IMG/VR virus record: IMGVR_UViG_3300028423_000472
Location: 1 to 21,067 of that record
Strand: one strand, 5' to 3'
From: a virus
Length of the DNA stretch: 21,067 nt
The notes beneath the pieces are model-generated. The model worked only from the letters and a program-made list of their open reading frames with translations. It ran no database searches and was not told the DNA's origin. How positions within the stretch are numbered: the first letter of the stretch is position 1; every line of letters begins with the position of its first letter. The translations under genes were made by a program, and so were the position numbers. Below, piece by piece: positions 20,354 to 21,067 of the stretch.

Positions 20354-21067
20354 TTATCTTATTCTTTTTGCTAATCTATTAATATCTGCTTCTTCGGTTG
20401 ATTCCATTTCAAAATCGTCAAGATAATCCAACCCGGAATCGCCCATATCTGCCATAGCACCGTATGCTTGACTGATTCTCTTAGCAAGCCTACTGCTAGG
20501 TGCTGCTTCGTTGGTTTTCTTTGTACGATTTATATAATGATCAGTATCTTTACCGTATCCGTGTCTACGAGCCATCATACGCAATTCATCATCAGACTTA
20601 CCAGACAATTTTTGTGCTAGTTCATCATCGGGCATATTAGCTAGTTTTTGTTTGTATTTGATAACCGAAGAAGGCATACCTTCGTTGGTTTTCTTTTTTT
20701 TGGCATCCTTGGCTGCTTTTTTCATTGGCTCTTTTTTGTCGCCGTCTTTGTCTAGATCAATATAATCTGGTTTTGATTTCTTTTCTGCCAAAGCTTTCAT
20801 AAGCGAAGAACGAATAGCTTCTTTCATCTCATCTTCGCTATCTGATTCATAAGTAGACCACTCGCCGCTGCGTTTCGGTTTGCCTGGTTTCATGAATCTT
20901 TTTTGATTCATTTTGCGATTTTTGTCACGACTCATTTTGTCTAACTCGCCAGGTTTGAATTTCGGAAACAACTTTTTGCTTAATTCGTCATCATCGTCAG
21001 CTTCAACAGCCATTGCATTGTCACCATCTTCTGCATCAGCATATGAATTTTTAGGACGGTTAATACC
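20354..21067 (-). CDS. Charged phage protein, C-terminal part (partial), possibly virion-related
   Basis: The frame stays open to the right edge (237 sense codons in the window), so the ATG at 21013 need not be the start; the first visible residues are GINRPKNSYADAEDGDNA. The protein is very rich in Lys, Asp and Glu. It contains the acidic/basic segment YIDLDKDGDKKEPMKKAAKD, a form I recall in several T4-like marine phage structural proteins, and two similar segments GMPSSVIKYKQKLANM and AAPSSRLAKRISQAYGAM. It ends ADINRLAKRIR, similar to the DISRLAGI tail of the 924-residue protein. No enzymatic motif or membrane segment is seen. Position upstream of terL suggests packaging or virion assembly, as inference only. 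Confidence 0.65.
   Translation of the reverse strand, partial: GINRPKNSYADAEDGDNAMAVEADDDDELSKKLFPKFKPGELDKMSRDKNRKMNQKRFMKPGKPKRSGEWSTYESDSEDEMKEAIRSSLMKALAEKKSKPDYIDLDKDGDKKEPMKKAAKDAKKKKTNEGMPSSVIKYKQKLANMPDDELAQKLSGKSDDELRMMARRHGYGKDTDHYINRTKKTNEAAPSSRLAKRISQAYGAMADMGDSGLDYLDDFEMESTEEADINRLAKRIR

Noticed and set aside
1-21067. tRNA genes, CRISPR arrays, insertion sequences or attachment sites
   Set aside because: No cloverleaf with CCA-end pattern, no regularly spaced repeats, no transposase motifs and no flanking direct repeats were seen by eye; a tRNAscan run would settle the first.

Overview
The window looks like part of the genome of a T4-like marine myovirus. The organism was judged from protein motifs read by eye; no search was run. 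The core genes are T4-type: large terminase (gp17), the ssDNA-binding protein gp32, the RecA-like recombinase UvsX, the mediator UvsY and the helicase UvsW. The AT-rich base composition, the tightly overlapping genes (many ATGA or TAATG junctions) and the many glycan genes fit a phage of AT-rich marine bacteria such as SAR11 or picocyanobacteria. The host cannot be fixed from this sequence.

Almost everything is read leftward (minus strand). From right to left: (1) about 21.07-14.95 kb, a packaging/virion block: the 3' end of a charged protein, terL interrupted by a 328-residue intein, and a 924-residue protein with two related CW motifs. (2) 14.94-12.1 kb, a recombination block: gp32, uvsX, a small acidic protein and uvsY. 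(3) 12.1-5.2 kb, a glycan-modification island: a GT25-type transferase, an FkbM methyltransferase, a sulfotransferase (the only plus-strand gene), a heptose-type nucleotidyltransferase fused to a cupin, two GT-A transferases and three KpsC/KpsS-like transferases. (4) 5.2-1.2 kb, an uncharacterised protein and the uvsW locus. (5) 1.2-0 kb, a conserved small protein, a cupin, a short acidic protein and the start of a KDO-8-P synthase-like gene.

The most striking locus is uvsW. It is not a pseudogene. It is broken inside the Walker B/DExH box, between DE and CH. The left half ends in an intein N-terminal half and the right half begins with an intein C-terminal half, so a full UvsW (about 487 residues) should be made by protein trans-splicing. 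Between the halves lies a free-standing homing endonuclease gene with NUMOD3-like repeats and a PD-(D/E)XK-type nuclease core. Its ribosome binding site sits in the loop of a perfect 11-bp hairpin. The 5' arm of that hairpin contains a T4-type late promoter (CATAAATA) and the 3' arm contains the start codon. This is the architecture known to delay T4 homing endonuclease expression to late infection. About 15 kb away, terL carries a different kind of intein: Ala at position 1, a W/C/T triad (class 3) and a LAGLIDADG endonuclease, inserted in the Walker A P-loop.

Other points of note are gp32, whose reading frame continues 31 codons upstream of its first ATG with no usable start; two look-alike hairpins flanking gp32; and a near-consensus sigma70-type promoter ahead of the uvsW block. 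No tRNA, CRISPR array or insertion sequence was seen. No stretch over 300 bases lacks a gene.
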